64,000 nucleotides of DNA from contig NZ_SMYZ01000031.1 in assembly GCF_004919685.1 (NCBI RefSeq), forward strand, positions 1-64,000. The letters are read 5' to 3'. Position numbers and translations under genes: made by a program. This stretch comes from Mesorhizobium norvegicum (lineage in GTDB: Bacteria > Pseudomonadota > Alphaproteobacteria > Rhizobiales > Rhizobiaceae). A model generated the notes under the pieces. The model saw only the letters and a list, made by a program, of their open reading frames with translations, was not told the DNA's origin and ran no database searches. Positions 33,819-43,109 of the stretch are shown one piece after another. Every line of letters begins with the position of its first letter. Position 1 is the stretch's first letter.

Positions 33819-34157
33819 TCAGGTTCCTTCTTTTCTCTGCCTTGGATTTTGCATGAAGCTCCCCCATAGAAGCGCGAAACTGGAAATGACCGCTCCGGTC
33901 CACAACAGTTCGGGCGAATAGCGCCTGATGCCGAGGAAATGCCAGGTCTTGCATAGCGACATGGCGAGCGAGCAGCGGTCGGATGTCTGCAGCAGGCATG
34001 GCAGGGTGCGCTCGATCGGAAATCCGGTGTTCGACATCACCTGTGCATAGACGATCGCCCACCAGACGAGGGCAATGAGCGTCAAGGCAATCCCCGCCGC
34101 TTCCAGCCAGCGCAGCGAAAACAGTTTTCTGACCGATGCCGACGTATTTTCGGTCAT
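33819..34157 (-). CDS. Small membrane protein with a three-cysteine loop
   Basis: A 112-residue protein of no family I recognise. Two hydrophobic segments (about 19-39 and 84-101) flank a loop with Cys54, Cys62 and Cys69 (PCLLQTSDRCSLAMSLC). Both ends are basic, so the termini probably face the cytoplasm and the cysteine loop the periplasm. Its ATG overlaps the stop of the TauB-like ATPase (ATGA) and its stop is two bases before the oxygenase start, so it is a fixed part of the operon. It could serve thiol chemistry, transporter assembly or oxygenase tethering; none of this is shown. Confidence 0.8.
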   Translation of the reverse strand: MTENTSASVRKLFSLRWLEAAGIALTLIALVWWAIVYAQVMSNTGFPIERTLPCLLQTSDRCSLAMSLCKTWHFLGIRRYSPELLWTGAVISSFALLWGSFMQNPRQRKEGT

Positions 34158-34945
34158 GCCGAGAACCCGAGAATTTCGAGGATGTGCTGGCGCTGGGCTA
34201 CGATGCGCGGATCGTCACGCCGCCGAGGATAAGGCAGATCGACCGCAACCTCTGCCTTGATGCGCGCCGGGCGCTCGGTCAGCACGATGACGCGCTCGGA
34301 CAACAGCAGCGCTTCCTCGACATCGTGGGTGACCAGAATGACCGTGTATCCGGCCTGCCGCCAGAGCGCCAAAAGCTCCTCCTGCATGGTCAGCCGGGTG
34401 AGCGAGTCCAGCCGTCCCAGCGGCTCATCGAGCAACAGCAGGCGCGGGTCGTTGACCAGGGCACGCGCCAGTGCGGCACGTTGCGCCATGCCGCCGGACA
34501 GTTGATGCGGAAAGGCGGAGGCGAAGGCTTCGAGCTTGACCAGGCGAAGCGCATCATCGATCCGCTTCTGGCTGCCGGCCAGAACGCCGCGCGCTTCCGG
34601 CCCGATGGCGACATTGTCGCGAACGGTCCGCCACGGAAACAGGGTCGGATCCTGGAACACCAGAACGCGCGACGGATCCGGTCTGGCGACAATTGTCCCG
34701 TCGGCCAGCACCTCGCCGCTGCTTGGCCGTTCCAGCCCTGCCGCCAGCCGCAGCAAGGTCGACTTGCCGCAGCCCGACGGGCCGAGCAGCGCCACGAACT
34801 CGCCCGGCGCCACGGCCAGGTCGATCTGGCGCAGCACCGGCAAGGGCTGCCCATCCAGATCGTACTGATGCGAGACGCCCTGGAAGTCGACGGCCAGACC
34901 GGCAGAGTCATCGGATGCGGCATGAACGGCGGCAGCGGCTACCAT
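34154..34945 (-). CDS. Sulfonate/nitrate/taurine-type ABC transporter ATPase
   Basis: A 263-residue ATPase of the SsuB/TauB class: Walker A GPSGCGKST (about 55-63), Q-loop VFQDPTLFPW, signature LSGGMAQRAALAR, Walker B LLLLDEPLGRLD, H-loop THDVEEAL. It pairs with the permease at 34939 and binding protein at 35952. I start at the ATG at 34945, preceded by AAGGGGG and overlapping the permease gene by 7 bases; the longer reading to 35644 runs antisensically through the permease frame and is not real. Confidence 0.9.
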   Translation of the reverse strand: MVAAAAVHAASDDSAGLAVDFQGVSHQYDLDGQPLPVLRQIDLAVAPGEFVALLGPSGCGKSTLLRLAAGLERPSSGEVLADGTIVARPDPSRVLVFQDPTLFPWRTVRDNVAIGPEARGVLAGSQKRIDDALRLVKLEAFASAFPHQLSGGMAQRAALARALVNDPRLLLLDEPLGRLDSLTRLTMQEELLALWRQAGYTVILVTHDVEEALLLSERVIVLTERPARIKAEVAVDLPYPRRRDDPRIVAQRQHILEILGFSA

Positions 34946-35940
34946 TGCACGACCCCCTTCTGCCAACCGAGCAGCCGGTCGCGCACGACAAACAACAGCT
35001 TGACGAGACCCGAACAGAGCAACGCCATGATGATCAGCATGGCATAGACGTTGGCATAGGCCGAATAGGCGGTCTGGAATTGCAGGTACCAGCCCATGCC
35101 GTATTTCGCGCCGAGCATTTCGGCGACCACCAGCACGGCAAAGGAATAATACAACCCCATGAACAGGCCGACGAAGACATGCGGCAAGGCGGCTGGTATC
35201 GCCACGCGAAGAACCAGATAGCGGCTGCTGGCGCCCAGCGTGCGCGCCACGTCGTAGAAGGAGCGATTGACAGAGTTGACGCCCGACGCGGTCAGGATCG
35301 CAACCGGTATGCCGGATGCAAGCGCGACAAGGAACAGGCTGGCCAGGAACGTCGTCGGGAACAGAAAAAAGGTTGCCGGGATCCAAGCGCTCGCCGGCAC
35401 CGGGCCGATCAGCTTCAGGACTGGCATGCCCCAATAGGCAAAGGTCTTGGACCAGCCTAGCGCAACGCCGCCGATGAAGCCGACGATGATGCCGCTGAAG
35501 AATCCGATCGTCCACAGCCGCGCCGTGTAGGCGATGCAGATGAGGATGCGCTGCCAGTCGACGATATAGACATGCAAGAGGCCGTGCGGTGGCGAGAAGA
35601 AGGGTTTCGGCATCCAGCCAAGCTTGGCGGTGATCAGCTCCCAAAGCGCGAACCAGAGGCCGAGCGCAATCAGCCAGGGACCATAGTGGATCAGCCCGCG
35701 GCCAAATCCACCAAGCTTTTCGACGCCGAACGCGAGACCGGCAAGGACCACCGCTCCGGCGACCAGCAGGGCGACGAAGACATCACGGCTGCCCCACGGC
35801 ACGACATCGGGAAAGGCAACCGTCACAATGGCAGCGAGCAGCCAGGCCGAGGCGGCATAGAGCCCGTGCTTCCACACGGGTCCGGCAAAAGCGGAGGAAA
35901 CACTCTTTTCGCCTGCGTCCTTGTCGACCGCTGCGCTCAT
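34939..35940 (-). CDS. Sulfonate/nitrate/taurine-type ABC transporter permease
   Basis: A 333-residue inner-membrane permease, longer than standard SsuC/TauC (about 260) because of an extra N-terminal stretch with two or three hydrophobic segments (residues 25-85). The EAA loop is near SFYDVARTLGASSRYLVLR. It forms a homodimeric channel with the ATPase at 34154. The start is ATG at 35940, with a GTG one codon before it. Confidence 0.88.
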   Translation of the reverse strand: MSAAVDKDAGEKSVSSAFAGPVWKHGLYAASAWLLAAIVTVAFPDVVPWGSRDVFVALLVAGAVVLAGLAFGVEKLGGFGRGLIHYGPWLIALGLWFALWELITAKLGWMPKPFFSPPHGLLHVYIVDWQRILICIAYTARLWTIGFFSGIIVGFIGGVALGWSKTFAYWGMPVLKLIGPVPASAWIPATFFLFPTTFLASLFLVALASGIPVAILTASGVNSVNRSFYDVARTLGASSRYLVLRVAIPAALPHVFVGLFMGLYYSFAVLVVAEMLGAKYGMGWYLQFQTAYSAYANVYAMLIIMALLCSGLVKLLFVVRDRLLGWQKGVVQW

Positions 35941-35951
35941 CACCGTAACCG

Positions 35952-36986
35952 TCAGGCCAGAATGTCGACCGTCACCCGCTGTGCGAGCTCCGCCGGGTCG
36001 GTGGTGGGATCGAGGACCTTGATCAACGCCAGGTCAGCGGCGGCATGCTTCACCTGGTCCTGAAGATCCTTGCCGACCGGATGGTTGTGCAGCACCCATG
36101 AGGCAATCTCGTCGCGGATATCTTCAAAGGGGAAACCCGGGTTGAGATTGTCGACGAACCACTTGGCCACCTCGTCTGGATGCGCCGCCGCATATTCGTG
36201 GATCTCGATATCGGCTTCGGCCAACCTCCGGATGGCATCCTTGTTGGCGTCCAGGAAAGCCGAATTGACGCCAAGCACACAGCAGACCGCGCCCTCGAAA
36301 GATCCGGTTTGCGTGTTGGCAACCTCCACCAGGTCGAACTTCTTCTTGTGGGAATAGGCCCACGGATCGAGATGCGCCAGCGCGTCGGCCTGGCCCTTGC
36401 CAACCGTTTCGCCGACCAGATCGAACGGCACGTTGAGCCAGCTCACATCATTTTCGGGATCGAGGCCGGCCTTGGCCAGCGCGACCTGGAAGGAATGCTT
36501 TGGCGGGCTGGCGACATCGTAGGAGACGATGGTCTTGCCCTTCAGTCCTTCGAGCGTGGTGACGCCGGAGGCCTTGGACGCCAGCAGCCTTGTACAGCCG
36601 CCATGCGAGCCGACGAAGAGCTTGACGTCCAGCCCCTGCTCCAGCGGCTTGACCCAGTCGTAGAGCAAGCCGGCGCCGGCATCCGTCTTGTTGGTGGCGA
36701 TCGACTGGATCAACGTCTGGCCACTGGCACCTTGATAGTAGAGCTCGATGTCGAGATCATGCTTGGCATAGATGCCCTTCGAAAGGGCGAAGGCGATCGG
36801 CGAATGGCAAGCCGCGAACTCGGTCCACGACAACCGCACCTTGGTCGCATTGCCGGCAACGGCGTAGCTGGTCGGCCTGGCGAGTAGGCCTACAGCCGCG
36901 GCGCCAACACCGAGCGCGCCGGCTGCGCGCAGAACACCGCGCCGCGAAATTTTCGATGTTGTCGTGATTTTCCTGCTGGAAGTCAT
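35952..36986 (-). CDS. NitT/TauT-type substrate-binding protein with Tat signal
   Basis: A 344-residue periplasmic binding protein of the NMT1/SsuA-like group. The N-terminus carries a twin-arginine export motif, SRRGVLRAAG (14-23), followed by a hydrophobic stretch and cleavage near residue 44, so it is exported folded. The mature protein opens KVRLSWTEFAACHSPIAFA. It has several cysteines (for example GCT at about 130 and AVCCVLG at about 239), unusual for this family. Expected ligand: a sulfonate or other sulfur/nitrogen compound. Confidence 0.9.
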   Translation of the reverse strand: MTSSRKITTTSKISRRGVLRAAGALGVGAAAVGLLARPTSYAVAGNATKVRLSWTEFAACHSPIAFALSKGIYAKHDLDIELYYQGASGQTLIQSIATNKTDAGAGLLYDWVKPLEQGLDVKLFVGSHGGCTRLLASKASGVTTLEGLKGKTIVSYDVASPPKHSFQVALAKAGLDPENDVSWLNVPFDLVGETVGKGQADALAHLDPWAYSHKKKFDLVEVANTQTGSFEGAVCCVLGVNSAFLDANKDAIRRLAEADIEIHEYAAAHPDEVAKWFVDNLNPGFPFEDIRDEIASWVLHNHPVGKDLQDQVKHAAADLALIKVLDPTTDPAELAQRVTVDILA

Positions 36987-37045
36987 TGTCCCCTCCTGTG
37001 ATCGGATCGATGTGGAGCTAGTGATTTGTTCGCCAGAAAAATGCC

Positions 37046-38371
37046 TCAGGCGGCCTTCAATTCGCGATCGCCGGCGACCTGATCGAGCGCCTGTTCGAGA
37101 TCGCGGATGATGTCGTCGGGGTGCTCGATGCCGACGGAGAGCCTGACATAACCGGGGGTCACGCCAGTCGCGAGCTGCTCTTCGGGCGAAAGCTGCGAGT
37201 GGGTCGTGGTCGATGGATGGATAGCCAGAGAACGCGCGTCACCGATGTTGGCGACGTGATAGAGCAGCTTCAGCCCGTTGATGAAGGAACGCCCCGCCTC
37301 GCGGCCATCCTTGAGTTCGAACCCGACCAGCGCGCCGTAGCTGCCTTGCCGGAAATAGGCATCGGCCCGGCGTTTGCTCTCACCGCCCTGGTAACGCGGG
37401 AAGATGACGTTGCTTACCTTCGGATGACCGCGCAAAAACTCCGCCACCTTGATGGCGTTCTCATTGTGCTGGCGGATGCGCAAGGGCAGCGTCTCCAGGC
37501 CCTGCAGCAGCTGGAAGGCATTGAACGGGCTGATCGCGGCACCAACGTCGCGCAGAAGCACGGTGCGGATGCGCAGCACATAGGCAACCGGTCCAAGCGG
37601 CTTGGCCGCCTCGACCCAGACCTTGCCGTGATAGCTTGGATCGGGCTGGTTCAGCGTCGGGAAGCGTTCGGCATGGTCTTCCCATGGGAAGTTGCCGCCA
37701 TCGATGACGATGCCGCCAATCGACGTGCCGTGGCCGCCAATGTATTTCGTCGCCGAATAGACCACGACCGCCGCGCCATGGTCGAACGGCCTGATGATCA
37801 GCGGTGCGGCGGTGTTGTCGATGATCAACGGCACGCCGAGCGATCGGCCGATGTCGGCGACTTCCTTGATCGGGAAGACATGCAGCTTCGGATTGGGCAG
37901 CGATTCCGCGTAATAGGCGCGTGTCCGCGCATCGGTGGCACGGCGGAAATTCTCAGGGTCGGACGGATCGACGAACCGCACCTCCACACCCAGATGCTTC
38001 AGGGTGGCGGCAAACAGGGCCCAGGTGCCGCCGTAGAGATCGGTGGCGGAGACGATGTTGTCGCCGGCGCCGGCAAGGTTCAGCACCGAATAGGCCGAGG
38101 CCGCCTGGCCGGAGGACAGGAGAAGGGCAGCCGCGCCCCCTTCCAGCGCCGCGATGCGCGTCTCCAGCGCATCCTGCGTCGGGTTCGACACACGCGTGTA
38201 GATATGGCCGATCTCATCGAGCGCAAACAGGCGATCGGCATGATCGGTGTCCTGGAATTGATAGGACGTGGTCTGGTAGATGGGCACCGCAACGGCGCCG
38301 CTGGTGGGATCGGCGCGCCAGGAGCCGCCGTGAAGGGCGAGGGTCTCGGGAGAAAGATTTTCCAGGGTCAT
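37046..38371 (-). CDS. metY: O-acetylhomoserine sulfhydrylase
   Basis: A 441-residue Cys/Met-metabolism PLP enzyme. The PLP lysine is in VYSATKYIGGHGTSIGG (about 205-221), the PLP phosphate ligand region is SSGQAASAYSV (about 85), and YTRVSNPTQDALE is a family hallmark; length fits MetY rather than cystathionine synthase. It makes homocysteine from O-acetylhomoserine and sulfide. Its presence between a sulfonate-type transporter and two oxygenases is the main argument that this operon recovers sulfur. AGGAAGG precedes the ATG at 38371. Confidence 0.9.
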   Translation of the reverse strand: MTLENLSPETLALHGGSWRADPTSGAVAVPIYQTTSYQFQDTDHADRLFALDEIGHIYTRVSNPTQDALETRIAALEGGAAALLLSSGQAASAYSVLNLAGAGDNIVSATDLYGGTWALFAATLKHLGVEVRFVDPSDPENFRRATDARTRAYYAESLPNPKLHVFPIKEVADIGRSLGVPLIIDNTAAPLIIRPFDHGAAVVVYSATKYIGGHGTSIGGIVIDGGNFPWEDHAERFPTLNQPDPSYHGKVWVEAAKPLGPVAYVLRIRTVLLRDVGAAISPFNAFQLLQGLETLPLRIRQHNENAIKVAEFLRGHPKVSNVIFPRYQGGESKRRADAYFRQGSYGALVGFELKDGREAGRSFINGLKLLYHVANIGDARSLAIHPSTTTHSQLSPEEQLATGVTPGYVRLSVGIEHPDDIIRDLEQALDQVAGDRELKAA

Positions 38372-38400
38372 GTGTCGTTCCTTCCTGATGGTTGCCGTGG

Positions 38401-39453
38401 TCAAGCGACGGGTACGGCGTCTGTGCGGGCCTGGGCGGCCAGCAGATCGGCGTGATGGCGCCGCGCGACGTCGGGATGCGAGCGCAGCCGGCTCTTCAGC
38501 GCGTTCTGCCCGGAATTTCGGTAGAGCGGATTCTGCGGATCGCGGGTGACGCCGCTCGCCTGCGCCTTCAGGTGCGGCGCCAGATCCAGGAGCGGAATCT
38601 CGGCATCGAACGGAGCGCCGAGGAAGAAGGCGACCGACAGCCGGTCGGTGCCGGCCGGCGGCGTCACGACCCGGTGCACGGTGGCCTTCAGATAGCCGTC
38701 GGTCGCCATTTCCAGGAGTTCGCCGATGTTGACGACAAAGGTGCCGGCGCGCGGCTCGGCGTCGATCCAGCCGCCGTCCGCGGCTTCGACCTGCAATCCC
38801 TTCTGCTTTTCCTGCAGCAGTAGCGTCAGGAAGCCGCTGTCCTTGTGGGCGCCGACGCCTTGCTCGCTTTCGGTCGAGTCGCGGCCGGGATAGCGAATGA
38901 TCTTGATGAGGTGGTTCGGCGTCCCGGCATAGATGATTTCGAAGGCGTCCTCATCCTGCTCCAGGACAATGGCGAAGGCTTTCAGCAGGCGCGTCGAAAG
39001 ATCGGTGAGGCGATCCTGCCACTCCAGCAGAAGCGGCTTCAGCTCGGGCAAGGCGCTTGGCCATTGGTTCGGCCCCTGCAGGCGCGTCCAAGCCGGCAGT
39101 CCGGCATCGCGCGGCAGCGCCGGCGCCTCCGAGCCGACATCGACCTGCTCGCGCCAGTCCCTCTGGCCTTTCGTCAGTTCCTGGCCAACCCGGTTGTAGC
39201 CGCGGAAATGCGGCGAGTTGACCATCTCGATCTTGAGCTTGTCCTTGTCCGGCAGGGCAAAGAAACGCCGTGACGCGCCAAGCACATCGTCGATCAGCGA
39301 TTGCGCGATGCCATGTCCCGTCAGGTAAAAGAAGCCGACATCGCGCGCAGCACGCCGTAATCCCTCGATGAATTCTTTGCGAGAATCCGGATCGGCTTCG
39401 TAGCGAGAAAAATCCAATACCGGAATCGTTCTCTTGTCTGCAGAATTGCTCAT
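38401..39453 (-). CDS. Isopenicillin-N-synthase-like Fe(II)/2-oxoglutarate oxygenase (paralogue)
   Basis: A 350-residue oxygenase, paralogous along its whole length to the one at 32797. The iron triad is His203, Asp205 (GAHKDSGFL) and His260 (ATVHRVV); the 2OG anchor is Arg271-x-Ser273. It is the first gene of the operon that ends with its paralogue, so the pair brackets metY and the transporter. Both keep all catalytic residues, so they likely act on related substrates or on successive oxidation steps. The ATG at 39453 has GAGGA upstream. Confidence 0.88.
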   Translation of the reverse strand: MSNSADKRTIPVLDFSRYEADPDSRKEFIEGLRRAARDVGFFYLTGHGIAQSLIDDVLGASRRFFALPDKDKLKIEMVNSPHFRGYNRVGQELTKGQRDWREQVDVGSEAPALPRDAGLPAWTRLQGPNQWPSALPELKPLLLEWQDRLTDLSTRLLKAFAIVLEQDEDAFEIIYAGTPNHLIKIIRYPGRDSTESEQGVGAHKDSGFLTLLLQEKQKGLQVEAADGGWIDAEPRAGTFVVNIGELLEMATDGYLKATVHRVVTPPAGTDRLSVAFFLGAPFDAEIPLLDLAPHLKAQASGVTRDPQNPLYRNSGQNALKSRLRSHPDVARRHHADLLAAQARTDAVPVA

Positions 39454-39585
39454 GTCGATCCTCACGTTTGGTGATCGAAGCGTCGCACCACGGGCGATGG
39501 AAACAAAGAAAACGTCATCCCTTTCGGCGGCGGGTGAGGAAATTCACGTGTCGTTCGTGGGCGTTCAGCAGCGACTTTTTGTTAG

Positions 39586-39604
39586 ATCTACAAAATTAGT
39601 AGAT
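39586..39604. promoter_or_regulatory. Inverted repeat upstream of the sulfur operon
   Basis: ATCTAC (39586-39591) and GTAGAT (39599-39604) form a perfect 6-base inverted repeat with a 7-base AT-rich spacer, in the AT-rich part of the 182-base gap upstream of the operon start at 39453. The position fits an operator or activator site for sulfur- or substrate-responsive control. Confidence 0.45.
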
Positions 39605-39635
39605 TTTGATTGTGACCGGTATCACGCGTTGATCT

Positions 39636-41270
39636 CTACTCTGCGGCCGTCCGGATCTGCTCGCGGCTGCGCTCCCAGGACAGGCCTGGGACCGCCGCCA
39701 GCAGCGCACGCGCATAGTCGGATCCGGGGCGCGTCAGAACCTGCTCGGCGGGTCCGTCCTCGACGATCTTGCCGCTCTGCATGACGACGATGCGGTCGGC
39801 GATCACCGAGGCGACACGAAGATCGTGCGTGATGAACAGCATCGACAGGCCGAGGTCGCGTTTGATTTCCGCCAGAAGGTCGAGAATCTGCGCCTGTATC
39901 GAAACATCCAGAGCCGAGACCGGTTCGTCGGCGACAAGCAGATCGGGCTCAAGCATGAGCGCGCGCGCCAGGCCGATGCGCTGCCTTTGGCCTCCCGAAA
40001 AAGCATGCGGAAATCGATCGGCGGCGCCGGGGTCAAGTCCGACGCGGACAAGAAGTCGGGACATGCGCTCCTCGGCCCTCTCATACGAAAGGCCGTTGAC
40101 AATAGCGGCTTCGGTGAGGATGCGGCGGACACGATGGCGGGGGTTGAGGGAGGCGAAGGGATCCTGAAACACCATCTGGATACGCGGACGTAGAGTCCGT
40201 TCCCGTGTCGTGCCGGCGAGATCGCGTCCGTCGAAGCGCAGGCTGCCTTCATCCCAGTCGGATAGCCCGACGACGCATTGGCCGAGCGTCGTCTTGCCCG
40301 AACCGGATTCACCGACCAGGGCAACCGTCTCGCCCCGCCCGATCGTCAGATCGACACCATCAAGCGCCCTGGTGCCGGATGCCTGCCGCCGCCAAGGCGC
40401 GCGGCGATCACGATAGGTCTTGGTCAGCCCGCGGACGACGAGAAACGGATCCCCTGCGTCCTGTTCGTCCGTTGCACTGGCATGCAGAACCGGAACGGCT
40501 TCGATCAGGCGGCGTGTGTAAGGCTGCGACGGCGCGTCGAGGACATCATGCGCTCTGCCGGCCTCAACCACCCGGCCCTCCTTCATCACCACGACACGGT
40601 CGGCGATATCGGCGACCACGCCGAAATCATGAGTGATGAACAGGATCGCGAGGCCGAGCCTTTCGCGAATTTCAAGGATCAGCCGCAGGATTTCCGCCTG
40701 GGTGGTGACGTCGAGCGCGGTGGTCGGTTCATCGGCGATCAGCAGATCCGGATCGTTGGAGATCGCCATCGCGATCATCACCCGCTGCCGCTGTCCGCCG
40801 GAGAGCTGGTGCGGGTAGCGGTGGATGATCGTCTCGGGATCCGGAAGCCTGGTTGCCCGCGCCAGCTCCAGCACGCGCGCTGCGCGCGCCTTGCGGTCGC
40901 CACCGTCATGCGCGGCGAGCGCTTCCTCGATCTGGCGGCCGATGGTCAGCACCGGATTGAGTGCGCTCATCGGCTCCTGGAAGATGAAGCCTATGCGCTT
41001 GCCGCGCAGCAGGCGAAACGAGGCCTCGCTGATTCCGGCAATATCGCGACCGTCGAAACGGATTGCACCGGCCGCGACCCGCAGCTGCTTGGCCGGCAAC
41101 AGGCCGGCAATGGCTGCGGCCAGTACCGATTTGCCGGACCCGGATTCGCCGACGAGGCAGAGCACTTCGCCACGGTCGATGCGCAACGACACGTCCTCGA
41201 CGGCCAATGCCCGATCGGCATGGTCCGGCAAGGCGATGGAGAGACCGTCGATCTCGACCAGGGCACTCAT
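39636..41270 (-). CDS. Dpp/Opp-type ABC transporter, fused double ATPase
   Basis: A 544-residue protein with two full ATPase domains, equivalent to DppD-DppF fused. Domain 1: Walker A GESGSGKS (about 41), signature LSGGQRQR, Walker [13 protein letters not shown]. Domain 2 (from about 285): Walker [10 protein letters not shown], signature FSGGQRQR, Walker [13 protein letters not shown]. It drives the permeases at 41267 and 42114. The ATG at 41270 overlaps the permease stop (ATGA). The ligand is set by the binding protein at 43110. Confidence 0.9.
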   Translation of the reverse strand: MSALVEIDGLSIALPDHADRALAVEDVSLRIDRGEVLCLVGESGSGKSVLAAAIAGLLPAKQLRVAAGAIRFDGRDIAGISEASFRLLRGKRIGFIFQEPMSALNPVLTIGRQIEEALAAHDGGDRKARAARVLELARATRLPDPETIIHRYPHQLSGGQRQRVMIAMAISNDPDLLIADEPTTALDVTTQAEILRLILEIRERLGLAILFITHDFGVVADIADRVVVMKEGRVVEAGRAHDVLDAPSQPYTRRLIEAVPVLHASATDEQDAGDPFLVVRGLTKTYRDRRAPWRRQASGTRALDGVDLTIGRGETVALVGESGSGKTTLGQCVVGLSDWDEGSLRFDGRDLAGTTRERTLRPRIQMVFQDPFASLNPRHRVRRILTEAAIVNGLSYERAEERMSRLLVRVGLDPGAADRFPHAFSGGQRQRIGLARALMLEPDLLVADEPVSALDVSIQAQILDLLAEIKRDLGLSMLFITHDLRVASVIADRIVVMQSGKIVEDGPAEQVLTRPGSDYARALLAAVPGLSWERSREQIRTAAE

Positions 41271-42109
41271 GCGCGCCCACCGCGATTGCTGTTTCGAGGG
41301 TTGAGCCAATGGTTCAGGCCGTCGCCGACAAGGTTCAGGGACAGCACGGTGAGGAAGATCGCCAGGCCCGGAATGGTCGACAGCCACCAGTTGACGCGAA
41401 AGGCGGTCCTGCCGGTGCCGAGCAGATAACCCCAGGAGACGAAGTCGCGATTGCCCAGACCAAGAAAGCTGATGCCGGACTCGATCAGGATGACGGTTGC
41501 CGTCATCAACGAAGCGGCGACGATCACCGGTGACAACACGTTGGGAAGGATGTGCCCCCAGATGATCCGGGCGCTCGACAGGCCGCCAACCCGTGCCGCC
41601 CGCACGAAGTCCTGGTTCACGAGGCTCAGCACCTCGGCCCGGACCAGCCGGGCGATCTGCGGCCAGCTGACGATTGCGATGGCCAGGATGATCGAGGTCA
41701 GCGAAGGCGCGATGATCGCAACGATGACGACGGTGAGCAGGAAGCTCGGGATGGTCTGGAAGAACTCGGTGAACCGCATGGCAACGTCGTCGACCCAGCC
41801 GCCGAAATAGCCGGCGACGGCGCCTATGGCGGTGCCAAAGGCAACGGCGAGCATCGTCACCGCCAGCGCGATCAGCAGCGTGACCTGTGCCCCGTGGGCG
41901 ATGCCGGCCGCAAGATCGCGGCCGAGCATATCGGTGCCGAACAGATGACCCGGACTGAAGGGCGGCAGGTTCGGACGGGCAACCATGCGCCAGGGATCGC
42001 CTGGAAAGAGAATACCGGCGAAGATCGCCATCAGCAGGATCGCAATCAGGATCAGCGCGCCGGCAACGGCGCCCGGATGCCTGAGGAACGAGCTTCGCAG
42101 CAGCGCCAC
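41267..42109 (-). CDS. Dpp/Opp-type ABC transporter permease (DppC-like)
   Basis: A 280-residue permease with six transmembrane segments. It has the GTDMLGRDLAAGIAHGAQ motif near residue 58 that marks complete DppC/OppC proteins, and the EAA loop QDFVRAARVGGLSSARI. It starts with GTG at 42109 preceded by TTGAGG, 4 bases after the DppB-like gene. It makes a useful comparison with the shortened DppC-like gene at 45924, which lacks the GTD-GRD part. Confidence 0.9.
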   Translation of the reverse strand: MALLRSSFLRHPGAVAGALILIAILLMAIFAGILFPGDPWRMVARPNLPPFSPGHLFGTDMLGRDLAAGIAHGAQVTLLIALAVTMLAVAFGTAIGAVAGYFGGWVDDVAMRFTEFFQTIPSFLLTVVIVAIIAPSLTSIILAIAIVSWPQIARLVRAEVLSLVNQDFVRAARVGGLSSARIIWGHILPNVLSPVIVAASLMTATVILIESGISFLGLGNRDFVSWGYLLGTGRTAFRVNWWLSTIPGLAIFLTVLSLNLVGDGLNHWLNPRNSNRGGRA

Positions 42110-42113
42110 GGCC

Positions 42114-43091
42114 TCAAGCCCCCAGTTCTATGCGCGGGTCGGCGGCGACGTAGAGAAAATCCGCAACCAGGTTGATCACGACGACGATCGCCGAGGTGAT
42201 GAAGAAGATCGCCAGCAGCAGGTTGTAGTCCCGCTGCATGAGGGCATCGAAGGCGAGACGCCCGACGCCCGGCCAGGCGAAGACCGTCTCGATCAGGATC
42301 GACCCGCCGATCAGCTGCCCGGCCTGCAAGGAGGCGAAGGTGATGATCGGCAGCAGCGCGTTCCTCAGAACATGCTGGCGCCAGATCAGGCCCGGTTTCA
42401 GGCCCTTGGCCCTGGCGGTGCGGACAAAATCGCGATCAAGCACGTCGAGCACCGATGCGCGCGTCACGCGCATGTAGATGGCCATGTAGAACAAGCCGAG
42501 CGTCAGTGCCGGAAGAATGAGATGAACGGCGACATCCGCGACAAGCGAGACGTCCGAACCGCCCTCACCCACCCTCTGCATGCCGTAGGACGGCAGCCAG
42601 TTCAGCCAGACCGAAAACAGCAGGATCGCCATCAGGCCGGTCCAGAACAGCGGCATGGCAAAGAACATCACCGAAATGCCGGTCAGCACGGTGTCGAGCA
42701 GGCTGCCGGCGTGCCGGGCGGCGATCGACCCGAGCGCAATGCCGGCCGCCAGCGCAAACCCAAATGCCGTCAAGGTCAGAAGCAGTGTTGCCGGCAGCCG
42801 TTCCGCGATGATGTCGAGAACAGGGCGCTGGTCCCGGTAGGACTGACCGAAATCAAGACGCGCCAGCGATTTGGTGTAGATCCATAGCTGCTCGGGAACG
42901 GAGCGATCGAGCCCGAGGTCGTGGCGCAGTTCCGCGACAAAGGCCGGGTCGGCCGCGCCCTGGTCTCCGGCCAGCACCGATGCCGCGTCTCCGGGTGCGA
43001 GGCGCAGCAGCACGAAGTTGAGGACGATCACCCCAAACAGAATGAGAACCGCGCGGGCAGCCCGTCCCGTCAGAAAGCCAAGACGATCCAT
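42114..43091 (-). CDS. Dpp/Opp-type ABC transporter permease (DppB-like)
   Basis: A 325-residue permease with an N-terminal membrane anchor, a large periplasmic loop (residues 30-90, with AGDQGAADPAFVAELRHDLGLD) and five more membrane segments; the EAA loop is VLDVLDRDFVRTARAKGLKPGL. It forms the heterodimer with the gene at 41267. The ATG at 43091 follows GGTGAGG; an in-frame GTG two codons earlier is possible. Confidence 0.9.
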   Translation of the reverse strand: MDRLGFLTGRAARAVLILFGVIVLNFVLLRLAPGDAASVLAGDQGAADPAFVAELRHDLGLDRSVPEQLWIYTKSLARLDFGQSYRDQRPVLDIIAERLPATLLLTLTAFGFALAAGIALGSIAARHAGSLLDTVLTGISVMFFAMPLFWTGLMAILLFSVWLNWLPSYGMQRVGEGGSDVSLVADVAVHLILPALTLGLFYMAIYMRVTRASVLDVLDRDFVRTARAKGLKPGLIWRQHVLRNALLPIITFASLQAGQLIGGSILIETVFAWPGVGRLAFDALMQRDYNLLLAIFFITSAIVVVINLVADFLYVAADPRIELGA

Positions 43092-43109
43092 CCTCACCCA
43101 GCCCCGCGC

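Noticed and set aside
34946-35644. N-terminal extension of the TauB-like ATPase
   Set aside because: It overlaps the permease gene in another frame and lacks domain sense; the ATG at 34945 with AAGGGGG is the better start.
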